Shown here: piece by piece, positions 14,580-23,494 of the stretch
How positions within the stretch are numbered: position 1 is the first letter of the stretch
Layout: each line of letters opens with the position of its first letter
DNA from: BTRG01 sp036986275
GTDB lineage: Bacteria; Pseudomonadota; Gammaproteobacteria; Acidiferrobacterales; SZUA-150
Length of the DNA: 58,587 nucleotides
Reading direction: 5' to 3'
Assembly: GCA_036986275.1 (NCBI GenBank)
Contig: BTRG01000007.1
Location: 1-58,587 of the forward strand
Made by a program: the position numbers and the translations under genes
The notes under the pieces: model-generated
The model's database searches: none
What the model saw: only the letters and a program-made list of their open reading frames with translations
Told to the model about the DNA's origin: nothing

Positions 14580-16820
14580 ATGGCTGACGAAAAGAAACTC
14601 GCTGCATACATCTGTAAGGGCTGCGGTCTGGGTGATCGCCTGGATACACCACAGCTCATGACCATTGCCGAGCGCGAAGGCAAATGCCAGGTTGTCAAGG
14701 AACACGATTTTCTGTGTAGCGCTGAAGGGGTTGCCATGATACGTGCCGATATTGAAAGCGATGGTGTCACACACGTCGCCATTTGTGCCTGTTCGCGCCG
14801 CGCCAAGGTGGAGGCCTTTAATTTTAACAATGTGGCGGTATCGCGTGGGAATTTGCGTGAAGGTGTCATCTGGTCACAACCGGATACCGAAGAAAGGCGC
14901 GAAGTCACACAGGAAATGGCCGATGACTATGTGCGCATGGCCTGTGCCGAGATCAAGGCCATGCGTGTACCTGAGCCCAATCCTAATCACGGTAGCAATA
15001 AGCGTATCCTGATTGTCGGTGGTGGTATCAGCGGCATGACCGCTGCACTGGAGTCTGCCAAGGCCGGTTATGAAGTATTGCTGGTAGAAAAGACCGGCGT
15101 CCTCGGCGGTTGGGCAGCCAAGCTGTACAAGCGCGTACCCGATGTAGAGCCCTTTGATGGACCTGTCGATACCGGCATCGATGCCTTGATCGATGTCGTC
15201 AATGGCAACAGCAAGATCTCCGTTCACCTGAATTCAACCTTGTCACGCACCAGTGGTGCGCCGGGCCAGTTCAGTGTTGATATCAGCCAGGAATCCGGTG
15301 CTACGATAACAGAGAACATCGGCGCCATTATCCAGGCCTCTGGTTCTGAAGTCTTTGACGCCACCAAGCTCGACAACCTCGGGTATGGCAAGAGTCCGGA
15401 TGTGATTGATCAGGTGCAATTGGAAGAGCTGGCAAAGGCTGCAAACGGAGGTGCTATCAAGCGACCCAGCGATGGCAAGGAAGTTACAAGCGTAGCCTTT
15501 GTTCAGTGTGCCGGTCAGCGTAATCCCTTCGATGACAACATGCTGGACTACTGTTCGGGTCATTGTTGCAACACTGCCATGAAACAGGCCATGTACTTCA
15601 AGGATGCCAATCCGGAAGTCGATACCAATATTCTTTATCATGACCTGCGTACGCCGGGTAATGGTGAGGACTTCTATCGCAGTGCCCAGCAAAAGGGTGT
15701 GACCTTCACCAAGGGTTTTGTCAAAGATGTGGTCGTCAATGGTAGTCTGAATGTCAATTTCAAGGATGCCATTCTTGATGAAGTAACCAGCATGGAGGCC
15801 GACCTGGTGGTTCTGGCCACGGGTCAGGTACCAAACTCCGGTGTGGATATTGAGGCCGCGGCAGCACCCGTCGAGGATGAAAAAGGTGACGAACAGACAG
15901 TGGCAGCCAAAGAAGAAGGCGTGTCTGTGTTGAACCTGACCTATCGTCAGGGTAAAGACCTACCGCATCTGAGCCATGGTTTCGCTGATTCACATTTTAT
16001 TTGTTTCCCGTACGAAAGTCGTCGTACTGGTATTTATCCATGCGGACCCGTGCGTCGCCCCATGGACATCTCTCAGGCAATCGAGGATGCGACCGGTGCG
16101 GCCCTGAAGGCGATACAGGCGGTTGAGAATGCCGAGCTCGGCCGCGCAGCCCACCCACGCTCCGGCGACTTGAGTTTTCCTTCTTTCCGTAAGGAAGGCT
16201 GCACACAGTGTAAGCGCTGTACGGTAGAGTGCCCCTTCGGCGCTATTGATGAAGACGAAGAGCGTTATCCACAGTTCAACGAAGGCCGATGCCGCCGTTG
16301 TGGAACCTGTATGGGCGCCTGTCCGGTACGTGTCATCTCGTTTGATAACTACTCGGTGGAAACTGTCGGCTCACAACTCAAGGCCGTGGATGTGCCCGAT
16401 GAATTCGAAGAGAAGCCCCGTGTACTGGTGCTGGCCTGTGAGAATGATGCCTATCCTGCATTGGATATGGCTGGTATGAATCGCCGCGAGTACAGCGCCT
16501 TTGTGCGTGTGATTCCGGTACGTTGCCTGGGCTCGGTCAACACGATCTGGGTATCGGATGCCATGAACAGCGGTTACGACGCAGTGTTGTTGATGGGTTG
16601 CAAGCGCGGCGACGAATACCAGTGCCACTTCGTGAAGGGTTCGGAGATTGCCCATACTCGTATGAGTAAGATTGGTGACACGCTGGAGCAACTGAATCTT
16701 GAGGCCGAGCGTGTCCAGACCTTTGAGATTGCGATCACCGATGTGGATCGTGTACCCCAGTTGATTGATGAAGCCGTGAAGATGGTTGATGAGATCGGCA
16801 TGAGTCCGTTCAAGTTCTAG
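14580..16820 (+). CDS. qmoB: QmoB: HdrA/MvhD-like flavin and iron-sulfur subunit
   Basis: The 746-residue cytoplasmic subunit joins flavin and iron-sulfur chemistry. An N-terminal region with KGCGLGD and CACSRR precedes an HdrA-type FAD domain (VGGGISGMTAALESA at ~145) and a GLGG-type second motif (GVLGGWAAKLYKR). Two [4Fe-4S] ferredoxin clusters follow near residues 540-590: CTQCKRCTVECPFGAID and CRRCGTCMGACPVRVIS. The C-terminal ~140 residues are MvhD-like, with conserved Cys in ACEND, VRCLGSV and GCKRGDEYQCHF, which in Hdr systems hold a [2Fe-2S] centre. It is in one operon with qmoA and the hdrCB genes; the hdrC ATG lies 11 bp downstream. Confidence 0.93.
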   Translation: MADEKKLAAYICKGCGLGDRLDTPQLMTIAEREGKCQVVKEHDFLCSAEGVAMIRADIESDGVTHVAICACSRRAKVEAFNFNNVAVSRGNLREGVIWSQPDTEERREVTQEMADDYVRMACAEIKAMRVPEPNPNHGSNKRILIVGGGISGMTAALESAKAGYEVLLVEKTGVLGGWAAKLYKRVPDVEPFDGPVDTGIDALIDVVNGNSKISVHLNSTLSRTSGAPGQFSVDISQESGATITENIGAIIQASGSEVFDATKLDNLGYGKSPDVIDQVQLEELAKAANGGAIKRPSDGKEVTSVAFVQCAGQRNPFDDNMLDYCSGHCCNTAMKQAMYFKDANPEVDTNILYHDLRTPGNGEDFYRSAQQKGVTFTKGFVKDVVVNGSLNVNFKDAILDEVTSMEADLVVLATGQVPNSGVDIEAAAAPVEDEKGDEQTVAAKEEGVSVLNLTYRQGKDLPHLSHGFADSHFICFPYESRRTGIYPCGPVRRPMDISQAIEDATGAALKAIQAVENAELGRAAHPRSGDLSFPSFRKEGCTQCKRCTVECPFGAIDEDEERYPQFNEGRCRRCGTCMGACPVRVISFDNYSVETVGSQLKAVDVPDEFEEKPRVLVLACENDAYPALDMAGMNRREYSAFVRVIPVRCLGSVNTIWVSDAMNSGYDAVLLMGCKRGDEYQCHFVKGSEIAHTRMSKIGDTLEQLNLEAERVQTFEIAITDVDRVPQLIDEAVKMVDEIGMSPFKF

Positions 16821-16830
16821 GAGATTGCTG

Positions 16831-17454
16831 ATGAGTAATTCCAACGCTGCAATGGTTGAAAAATACCGCAATAACTTCCTCAAAGAAGTAGAGGCTAATG
16901 TAGAGGAAGGCGACTGGGTGAAAATGTGTATGCAGTGTGGTGTGTGTGCCGGTTCCTGCCCTTTGGGTAATGCCTGGGATCATCCGCCTCAGGAAATTTT
17001 TATGATGATACGCGCTGGCAAGCGTGAAGATGTGCTGACATCTGATTCTATGTGGATGTGTACCTCTTGTTATAACTGTATCGTACGTTGCCCGCGTGAG
17101 TTGCCCATTACGCACATCATGCACGGCCTGGCCAACTATGCGCACCGTCTGGGCATTGCACCGAAGATGAACCCGACACGTCGTTTTGCCAAGATCTTCT
17201 GGGACAACGTCACCAAGACCGGTCGTGCCAATGAGCTCAAGCTCTCCATTAGCCTGTACTTTATGGATGGTATCGTTGCCGGTATCAAGCAGGGTTTGGA
17301 AATGCTGCCGATGGGTCTTGATATGCTGAAGACCAAGCGACTCGATCCCATGTGCCTGATTTCCCATACCGGGATTAAAGACACTAAAGGTCTTCATGCC
17401 ATGTTAAAGAAGGCCAGAGAAATTGAAGATAAGCGCAAAGGTTTAGCGTCTTAA
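16831..17454 (+). CDS. hdrC: HdrC-like [4Fe-4S] subunit replacing part of QmoC
   Basis: This 207-residue protein has two complete CxxCxxCxxxCP clusters, CMQCGVCAGSCPLG near residue 32 and CTSCYNCIVRCPRE near residue 77, for two [4Fe-4S] centres. The rest is soluble, with no membrane segment, so it corresponds to HdrC of heterodisulfide reductase and to the soluble half of QmoC. I chose the ATG at 16831, with AGGAG ten bases upstream, over a TTG two codons earlier. Together with hdrB it probably takes the place of QmoC in a soluble QmoAB-HdrCB module known from several sulfur oxidisers. How it reaches the quinone pool is not shown by the sequence. Confidence 0.9.
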   Translation: MSNSNAAMVEKYRNNFLKEVEANVEEGDWVKMCMQCGVCAGSCPLGNAWDHPPQEIFMMIRAGKREDVLTSDSMWMCTSCYNCIVRCPRELPITHIMHGLANYAHRLGIAPKMNPTRRFAKIFWDNVTKTGRANELKLSISLYFMDGIVAGIKQGLEMLPMGLDMLKTKRLDPMCLISHTGIKDTKGLHAMLKKAREIEDKRKGLAS

Positions 17455-17466
17455 GGAGTTGCGGTA

Positions 17467-18369
17467 ATGGCTAAAGAATATTCTTTTTATCCTGGGTGCT
17501 CTTCCGAGCGTAAGGCTTCGGCGGTGAATTACATGACATCGGTGGAATCCATGTGTAAGACCCTGGATGTAAAACTCAACGAAATTCCTGACTGGAATTG
17601 CTGCGGCGCCTCTATTGGCTATGCCGAGGGTGGTGAGTTACCCCGTCATTCCCTGAATGCGCGCAATATAGCCCTGTCAGAGAAGAACAACCCCGGTCAG
17701 GATATTGTCGCCACTTGTGCCGCTTGCTGGTTGGGCACCAAAGAGACCCATGAGCGCTTGTCCAAGTCTGATCAGTTGCTGGCTGATACCAAGGAAGCCT
17801 TAAAAGAGGCTGGTCTGGATATGGATTATAAAGGTGAAGTCAATATCCGACATATGGTCGAAGTGTTGATTGAGGACTTCGGCTATGATGAGTTGGGCAA
17901 GCCGGTCAAGAAGCCACTGGAAGGCATCAAGATTGCCGGCTATGTCGGTTGCCAGACCAACCGCCCCTTTGGTGTCGATGGTGAATCGTTTGAGAATCCC
18001 AAGTATCTTGATAAATTGGTGGAAACCATGGGTGCCGAGCCGGTTGAGAAGTACGACCAAAAGGTAACTTGCTGTGGCGGTGCCCTGGCTTTTTCTGAGC
18101 CTGAAAAGAGCCAGAACCAGATTAAGAAAATTATTGAATCAGCCTATGATCATGGCGCCGAGATGATTGTAACACCTTGCCCCGTATGCCAGTTGAATGT
18201 TGAGGTGTATCAGGGAATGATCAACAAGAAGTATGGCACCAAGTTCAAGATGCCGGTGACCTACTACAGTCAGTTGATGGCCGTGGCCTATGGTCATAAT
18301 GCCAAGGAGTCGGGTCTGGACGGTAACATAGTCAGGGCGACCCAGCTGGAGGAGATTGCCTGCAAGTAG
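17467..18369 (+). CDS. hdrB: HdrB-like subunit with two complete CCG domains
   Basis: HdrB of heterodisulfide reductases carries the two non-cubane [4Fe-4S] clusters that work on disulfides. The 300-residue protein has both cysteine-rich CCG motifs intact: C11-x33-CC(45,46)-x37-CxxC(84,87) in the first half, and GCQTNRP ... VTCCGGA ... CPVCQLN in the second. A true catalytic-type HdrB therefore seems likely, not merely an electron-transfer relic. It is the last gene of the qmoAB-hdrCB operon, 12 bp after hdrC, and a strong terminator follows. Its physiological substrate or partner here is unknown to me. Confidence 0.9.
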   Translation: MAKEYSFYPGCSSERKASAVNYMTSVESMCKTLDVKLNEIPDWNCCGASIGYAEGGELPRHSLNARNIALSEKNNPGQDIVATCAACWLGTKETHERLSKSDQLLADTKEALKEAGLDMDYKGEVNIRHMVEVLIEDFGYDELGKPVKKPLEGIKIAGYVGCQTNRPFGVDGESFENPKYLDKLVETMGAEPVEKYDQKVTCCGGALAFSEPEKSQNQIKKIIESAYDHGAEMIVTPCPVCQLNVEVYQGMINKKYGTKFKMPVTYYSQLMAVAYGHNAKESGLDGNIVRATQLEEIACK

Positions 18370-18390
18370 AAAACAGCCATAATCTGACAA

Positions 18391-18420
18391 AAAGGCCCCG
18401 CTTGAACGGGGCCTTTTTTT
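18391..18420 (+). terminator. Intrinsic terminator of the qmoAB-hdrCB operon
   Basis: GGCCCCG (18394-18400) pairs with CGGGGCC (18407-18413), loop CTTGAA, followed by seven T. An A-run precedes the stem, so it could also work on the other strand. Confidence 0.9.
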
Positions 18421-18507
18421 ATGAATATCTATCATGGCTACAGCATATGGCTGTGCTACAGTTGCTATCAAGGACAGCAATGGTGAGTTCGATACAGGCG
18501 GATAAGG

Positions 18508-20682
18508 ATGATGCCGAATATCAAGAAGAACAAAACACTTTGGGGTGTGGCTATAGGCGTAGTTTCTGCCTTGTTTACCATCCTGTTATTTCTTACCGGG
18601 ACGCTCGAGCGCCTGGAATGGATTACCTACGATCAACGCGTCGTCTTGCACCGTAGCGATAAGGCGGCTCATCCGGATGTGGCGGTTATCATGATCGACG
18701 AATCCTCGTTGAGCCTGATGAATGATTCGTTGGGCCGTTTCCCCTGGCCGCGCGCTATCTATGGTGATCTGCTGGATTTTCTTGCACTAGGTGAGCCCCG
18801 AGCGGTCGTCTTCGATATTTTGTTCATCGAAAACCAGAAAGAGACAGGTGTCCGGCCCGGACGCCTGGGGAGCAATGACAGACGTCTGGTACAGGCAACC
18901 CGGGATCATCCCTTTACATATTATGCAATGGAATTGCTCGAGGAATTGCCGGATACCAACGGCAGTGCGTTGAGTCTGGAACCCTTGCCTGCTGATTTTC
19001 AAAAACAGTTCATGGTGCCTGGTCCAGGCGACAGGCAATATTGGCCATATAACAGATACGGGATACCTATTAAAAAGCTATATCAAACGGCCAAGGGTGT
19101 AGGAGCTGTAGGATTGAGACCCGATCGGGATGGCGTATATCGACGTACTTCATTATTTGAATACTATGGTGGTGCAGCCTTTCCGGCCTTGTCTACCACT
19201 GCTTTGGTTGCCAATGGCAGCAAGACGGATATTTCATCTGCGGAGATGTTTAAGGTGGATGACATCGCCGTTCCAATGATTGAGGACGAAAGGTTTCTGT
19301 TCAATATGTATGGTCAGTATCAGGAATACTCTATCGGCGGGATATTTTCTTCCATGGCCAGCATTGCCAATGGTGATATCGAGAACCTGTTAGTCAACCC
19401 CGCGGAGTTCAAAGACAAGATCATATATATTGGTACCAGTGCTGCCGGTTTACAGGATATTAAACAAACATCATTGGGGCTGGTGCCAGGGGTGTTGATT
19501 CATGCCACTGTGACCAGCAATATTCTGGCGCAGGATTTCGTGCAACCCGTAGGCGCCGCAACAACAATTCTGTTAATTATCCTGGTTGCCGGGTTGACTG
19601 TATTGGGGATTTTGCGTTGCCACCGTGTTATCGAGCAGATCGCAATACCGCTGGGCCTGGTTTTGTTGTACATCGTTTGGGCAACAGTCAGCTTTGGTTT
19701 CAATATTGCTTTTGATGTGATTCCTCCAGTCACCGCCATCATTCTGGCATGGCTAAGTACCATGACATTTTTGACCTTCACTGAAGGCAAGGACAAAAGA
19801 AAAGTCAGACGCATGTTGTCACAATATGTCTCCAAAGCTGTACTTGCCGAGGTCGTCGATAAATATGAAAATACTATATCTACAGAAATAGGACGTAAAG
19901 AGCATGTCAGCGTGCTGTTTTCGGATATTCGGGAATTTACAAATATAGCCGAAAGCCAGGAGCCCGAGGCAGTTGTAGAAATTCTCAACGCCCATCTGGG
20001 GGCGATGTCTGATGTTATTATTAATGGCTACAATGGGACCCTGGACAAGTTTATTGGTGACGCCATCATGGCATTCTGGGGGGCGCCGATTCGGGATGAC
20101 AATCATCCCTATCAAGCCGTCGAGGCTGCTTTGGCGATGTATCGCCGTCTACAAGAAGTGAACCACGGTCTTGAGGAGAAAGGCTTTCCCCGGATCGATA
20201 TAGGTATCGGTATACATACCGGAGATGTGGTGCTCGGAAATATTGGTTCTGAGCAAAAGCTGGATTACACCATTATCGGTGACAGTGTGAACCTGGCATC
20301 ACGGATGGAAGGTTTGACCAAGCAATATCACTGCCCGATACTGATATCCGAGGCGACCCGGGATGTTGTTGAAGATCGGATACCCTGCGCTATAGTTGAT
20401 CTTGTAAGGGTCAAAGGTAAACAGGAAGCGGTGGGGATTTATATGCCGTTAGTGAGTAGTGGAGCTAAGTCATCGGACAGGCAGGCCGCGGCAGAGCAGG
20501 CCGAGATAGCCAAGGCTGCGTTTGCGGCGTATTTATCGAGACGATGGAAGCAGGCCATCACCTTCTATAGCCAATTGCCCGAATCAGGCTGGACGGAATT
20601 GGCGATTGCGCGTTGCCGGTCATATCAGAGAAAGGCGCCCGTAAAGTCCTGGGATGGAATTAACACCCTGAGTAGTAAATAA
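18508..20682 (+). CDS. CHASE2-domain class III adenylate/guanylate cyclase
   Basis: This is a membrane protein of 724 residues that should make cAMP (or cGMP) in response to a periplasmic signal. Order: N-terminal membrane helix (~10-32), a periplasmic CHASE2 domain (~35-340, DQRVVLHR, VVFDILFIE, IYIGTSAAGL), a cluster of two or three membrane helices (~345-435), and a cytosolic class III cyclase domain (~455-640). The metal-binding Asp residues are present in FSDIREFT and IGDAIMAFWG, and the substrate/transition-state segment reads YTIIGDSVNLASRMEG. The C-terminal 80 residues are helical and unassigned. Two adjacent ATGs can start it. It stands alone after the hdrB terminator, and a CRP-like site lies directly downstream. 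Confidence 0.92.
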   Translation: MMPNIKKNKTLWGVAIGVVSALFTILLFLTGTLERLEWITYDQRVVLHRSDKAAHPDVAVIMIDESSLSLMNDSLGRFPWPRAIYGDLLDFLALGEPRAVVFDILFIENQKETGVRPGRLGSNDRRLVQATRDHPFTYYAMELLEELPDTNGSALSLEPLPADFQKQFMVPGPGDRQYWPYNRYGIPIKKLYQTAKGVGAVGLRPDRDGVYRRTSLFEYYGGAAFPALSTTALVANGSKTDISSAEMFKVDDIAVPMIEDERFLFNMYGQYQEYSIGGIFSSMASIANGDIENLLVNPAEFKDKIIYIGTSAAGLQDIKQTSLGLVPGVLIHATVTSNILAQDFVQPVGAATTILLIILVAGLTVLGILRCHRVIEQIAIPLGLVLLYIVWATVSFGFNIAFDVIPPVTAIILAWLSTMTFLTFTEGKDKRKVRRMLSQYVSKAVLAEVVDKYENTISTEIGRKEHVSVLFSDIREFTNIAESQEPEAVVEILNAHLGAMSDVIINGYNGTLDKFIGDAIMAFWGAPIRDDNHPYQAVEAALAMYRRLQEVNHGLEEKGFPRIDIGIGIHTGDVVLGNIGSEQKLDYTIIGDSVNLASRMEGLTKQYHCPILISEATRDVVEDRIPCAIVDLVRVKGKQEAVGIYMPLVSSGAKSSDRQAAAEQAEIAKAAFAAYLSRRWKQAITFYSQLPESGWTELAIARCRSYQRKAPVKSWDGINTLSSK

Positions 20683-20739
20683 CCTATTGATTTACTATAG
20701 AATTATCGGGTATCGGTAAGGCGCCTAGATCGTATATAG

Positions 20740-20755
20740 TGTGAACCGCATCACG
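20740..20755 (+). promoter_or_regulatory. CRP-like site upstream of the SH3/M48/OMPP1 genes
   Basis: TGTGA-ACCGCA-TCACG matches the CRP/Vfr consensus TGTGA-N6-TCACA with one mismatch. It lies between the adenylate cyclase stop and the SH3 gene, about 90 bp before the latter's ATG. I see no strong -10 to fix its position relative to a start site. Confidence 0.45.
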
Positions 20756-20830
20756 GCAAGGGAGGGCGGCCCCGTCTAGACTTAACATGTGAGAGATGGT
20801 ACCCGAGGACTATTGTAAGTGGGGTGTGAA

Positions 20831-21322
20831 ATGAAAAAGTATATTTTTGCCATATCAGTATTCTTGTTTTCTGTGCCAGGTCAGGCCGCGGAGACCCTGT
20901 ATGTACAAAGTGCTCGAGCCAATATCCTGTCCGGGCCGGCTTTTAATGCCAAGGTAATAGCAAGTGTCCCTAAAGGCAGCAAGGTCACGGCAAAGTTCAG
21001 CCATGGTAGTTGGTACCGTATTGAATACCAGGGTAAACAGGGCTGGGTGTCCAGGTTACAAGTCGCCAAACGTCGACCCTTGAAGAAAATCAGTTTCTTC
21101 CAGAAATTTAATGATATGTTTAAAAAGGACGATGCACGCAGGCGCGCATCGCGTGTGACAGTCGTAGGTGCAGTACGCGGTCTTTCGGCAGACGACAGGG
21201 CGCGGGCGATCGGTCGAGGCGAGGATTTGGTTGATTATGCGGCATTGCAGAGAATGAACCAGATATCCGTGGATGAAGACCAGGTCATGAGTTTTCTTCA
21301 ACAGGGGCTAAAGGGTGGCTGA
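20831..21322 (+). CDS. Secreted bacterial SH3-domain protein
   Basis: The 163-residue protein has a clear signal peptide (MKKYIFAISVFLFSVPGQAA) and then one SH3b domain at about residues 22-72 (LYVQSARANILSGPAFNAKVIASVPKGSKV ... GSWYRIEYQGKQGWV). The C-terminal 90 residues are basic and polar with no domain I know. A GTG-rich upstream reading is possible, but the ATG at 20831 immediately precedes the signal peptide. Its stop overlaps the start of the M48 protease gene by 8 bp, so the two are coupled. The domain suggests a periplasmic role in binding peptidoglycan or protein; the exact role is unknown. Confidence 0.8.
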   Translation: MKKYIFAISVFLFSVPGQAAETLYVQSARANILSGPAFNAKVIASVPKGSKVTAKFSHGSWYRIEYQGKQGWVSRLQVAKRRPLKKISFFQKFNDMFKKDDARRRASRVTVVGAVRGLSADDRARAIGRGEDLVDYAALQRMNQISVDEDQVMSFLQQGLKGG

Positions 21323-22196
21323 AGCATCTCGCAAACAAAAATATTCACAAATTAGCAACTGGCGGGGCCTGGTATTTGCAATACTGGCCCTCGCCGGTTT
21401 TTCATTTGCGCAAGCGGAAGCTGAGAATTTCCGTGCACGTGGGGGTGGCGATACCCAGCAATCAGGCGCCACAACGATCAGTGATGTACAGGCAGAAATT
21501 GAGTTTGGCCAGAGCATTGCAGCACGCATACTGGGGCGCTATCCCATGGTGGATGATTCCTCGCTATCCGGCTATGTCAACTTGGTAGGTAACGCCGTCG
21601 TCTTGCATGCCGGGCGTCCGGAGTTGACGTTTCGGTTTGCTATTCTGGAAACAGATAATGTCAATGCCTATGCGGCACCAGGTGGTTATGTTTTTGTTAC
21701 ACGCGGTGCGATAGGTCTCATGCGCGATGAGGCGGAACTGGCCGGGGTGCTGGCTCACGAAGTGGCGCATGTTACGCGTAAACATATTGTTAATGCTTTA
21801 AACATACGGGGCAGTGACTCAGGCACACAAGCTGGTTTGGCGCGTTTTCTCAGTGGAGCAGGTGATGCGGGACGAGTTGCTTTTTCCCAGGCAGTAAACA
21901 AGGCAGTAGGTATACTTTTTGAGAAAGGTCTGGCTAAAGAGGATGAGCTGGACGCAGACAATACGGGAACCGTCTACCTGGCAACCACAGGTTATGACCC
22001 CACGGCGCTGAAACGATACATTAATCGGATCAAGGCGCTGGAATCCAAGAGACTCAGCGTGATGAATTCTACGCACCCATCTTTCCAGGACAGACTAAAG
22101 GCCTTGTCTATGCAGCTGGCAAGTTTGGGTATAGATTCAGGAAAGTTTCCTACAGTAACATCCAGGTTCAATCAATATGTTAAAAATAACCAATAA
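21315..22196 (+). CDS. Periplasmic M48-family zinc metalloprotease
   Basis: The 293-residue protein has an N-terminal hydrophobic signal (GLVFAILALAGFSFAQA) and an M48 catalytic core: HEVAHVTRKH near residue 152 (HExxH zinc motif) and the third ligand in EDELDADNTG, 60 residues later. It resembles the BepA/LoiP group of envelope quality-control proteases but lacks the TPR half of BepA. The GTG start lies inside the end of the SH3 gene, and its own end overlaps the next gene by 20 bp. The three-gene overlap suggests a common envelope function. Substrate unknown. Confidence 0.87.
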   Translation: MAEASRKQKYSQISNWRGLVFAILALAGFSFAQAEAENFRARGGGDTQQSGATTISDVQAEIEFGQSIAARILGRYPMVDDSSLSGYVNLVGNAVVLHAGRPELTFRFAILETDNVNAYAAPGGYVFVTRGAIGLMRDEAELAGVLAHEVAHVTRKHIVNALNIRGSDSGTQAGLARFLSGAGDAGRVAFSQAVNKAVGILFEKGLAKEDELDADNTGTVYLATTGYDPTALKRYINRIKALESKRLSVMNSTHPSFQDRLKALSMQLASLGIDSGKFPTVTSRFNQYVKNNQ

Positions 22197-23406
22197 GTAT
22201 GCTGTAACCAGTTTAGTATTCATTGCAGGATTGTTTCATGGCGCATTGTTTGCGGATCAATTTCACTACAAGAACTTGATTGTAGGAGAACGAGCCAGTG
22301 GTCTCGGTGGAGCCTATACAGCTGTATCCGATGATCCATCTGGTCTTTACTACAATCCGGCAGGGATCGTTTACGCACAATCCAGCAGTTTATCAGCCAG
22401 TGTGAACGCGTATCACACTTCCGAGACGACGTTTGAAAATGCACTGGCAGGTCAGGACTGGAAGCGTACATCATCGGCCTTTCTGCCAAATTTCTTTGCG
22501 GTGATACAGCCAATGGGCCCGGGCATGGTGGGATTTTCCTATGCGGTACCCGATTCGGTTAGAGAAAACCAGGATCAGGAGTTTCTGAATCCAAATCCTG
22601 CCTGGGACCGTCTGACGGTAAATTATAATGATGAAGACCAGACATACAAGATCGGTCCAAGTTATGCGATAGAGATAACGAAGGGTTTGTCTGTAGGTGC
22701 AACGCTGTATCTGCATTTTCGTGAACGCGAACGGATTATTAATCAGGTTGCAGTGAATACATTAGGTGAGCACCAGTTATCCAATTCCTATTTCCAGACT
22801 CGTGAAAGTGGATACCAGCCAATGCTGGGTGTGATGTGGAATCCATTCAGCAAGATTTCTCTGGGTTTAAATATTACAAAGACAATTATTACTGGCTCCA
22901 AGGCGAAAACACAAACAATCCAGAAGGCCTTCACAGATAGTATATTTCAGCAGCAGACTGTAAAGATTTCTGATAAACGTGAAATGCCGACAATATTCAG
23001 TCTTGGCGTCGCTTATTTTCCTACAAATAAATTAATGATCTCAGGTGATTTGTATCATTATACCGCGACAGAAGATGCAATAACGGGTACACGGGATGCC
23101 ATTACTAATTTTGCTTTTGGTGCTGAGTACTATATGACAGGTAGCCTGGTATTACGGGGTGGTGTCTTCTCTAATTATGCAAATACACCCGGTTTGGTAG
23201 AAGGTCAAACAGGCCAGAATCCACATATCAATTTCTATGGTACGAGCCTGAGCCTGAGTAATGTGACAAGGAATTCTACCGTGACTCTGGGGGCTATTTA
23301 TTCTATTGGTTCAGGTCTGGCGCAAGTAGTAGAAGGCTCAACAGAGTTAACCGATGCCAGTGCCAGCACTCTGTCTGTATTGTTGTCGACGTCTTACAGC
23401 TATTAG
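22177..23406 (+). CDS. OMPP1/FadL-type outer-membrane protein
   Basis: The 409-residue protein has a signal peptide ending near GALFA and an N-terminal plug segment typical of the OMPP1/FadL/TodX family (GLGGAYTAVSDDPSGLYYNPAG, residues ~42-63). The rest alternates amphipathic strands and ends in an aromatic residue (SYSY), as in barrels recognised by BAM. Such proteins import long-chain fatty acids or other hydrophobic compounds, but no ligand can be read from sequence. It overlaps the M48 gene by 20 bp and ends shortly before a bidirectional terminator. Confidence 0.78.
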   Translation: MLKITNKYAVTSLVFIAGLFHGALFADQFHYKNLIVGERASGLGGAYTAVSDDPSGLYYNPAGIVYAQSSSLSASVNAYHTSETTFENALAGQDWKRTSSAFLPNFFAVIQPMGPGMVGFSYAVPDSVRENQDQEFLNPNPAWDRLTVNYNDEDQTYKIGPSYAIEITKGLSVGATLYLHFRERERIINQVAVNTLGEHQLSNSYFQTRESGYQPMLGVMWNPFSKISLGLNITKTIITGSKAKTQTIQKAFTDSIFQQQTVKISDKREMPTIFSLGVAYFPTNKLMISGDLYHYTATEDAITGTRDAITNFAFGAEYYMTGSLVLRGGVFSNYANTPGLVEGQTGQNPHINFYGTSLSLSNVTRNSTVTLGAIYSIGSGLAQVVEGSTELTDASASTLSVLLSTSYSY

Positions 23407-23453
23407 CTGCCTTTATGTAACATAGGGGTTAAGCAGAAAAGTATTTGCAAGAA

Positions 23454-23479
23454 AGGCCTCCTTTCGAAGGAGGTCTTTT
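23454..23479. terminator. Bidirectional terminator between OMPP1 and gspC-like genes
   Basis: AAGGCCTCCTT pairs with AAGGAGGTCTT around TCG, with T-rich sequence after it on the plus strand (TCTTTTATAT) and A-rich DNA before it. It separates two convergent genes. Confidence 0.75.
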
Positions 23480-23494
23480 ATATTATGTTATAAT

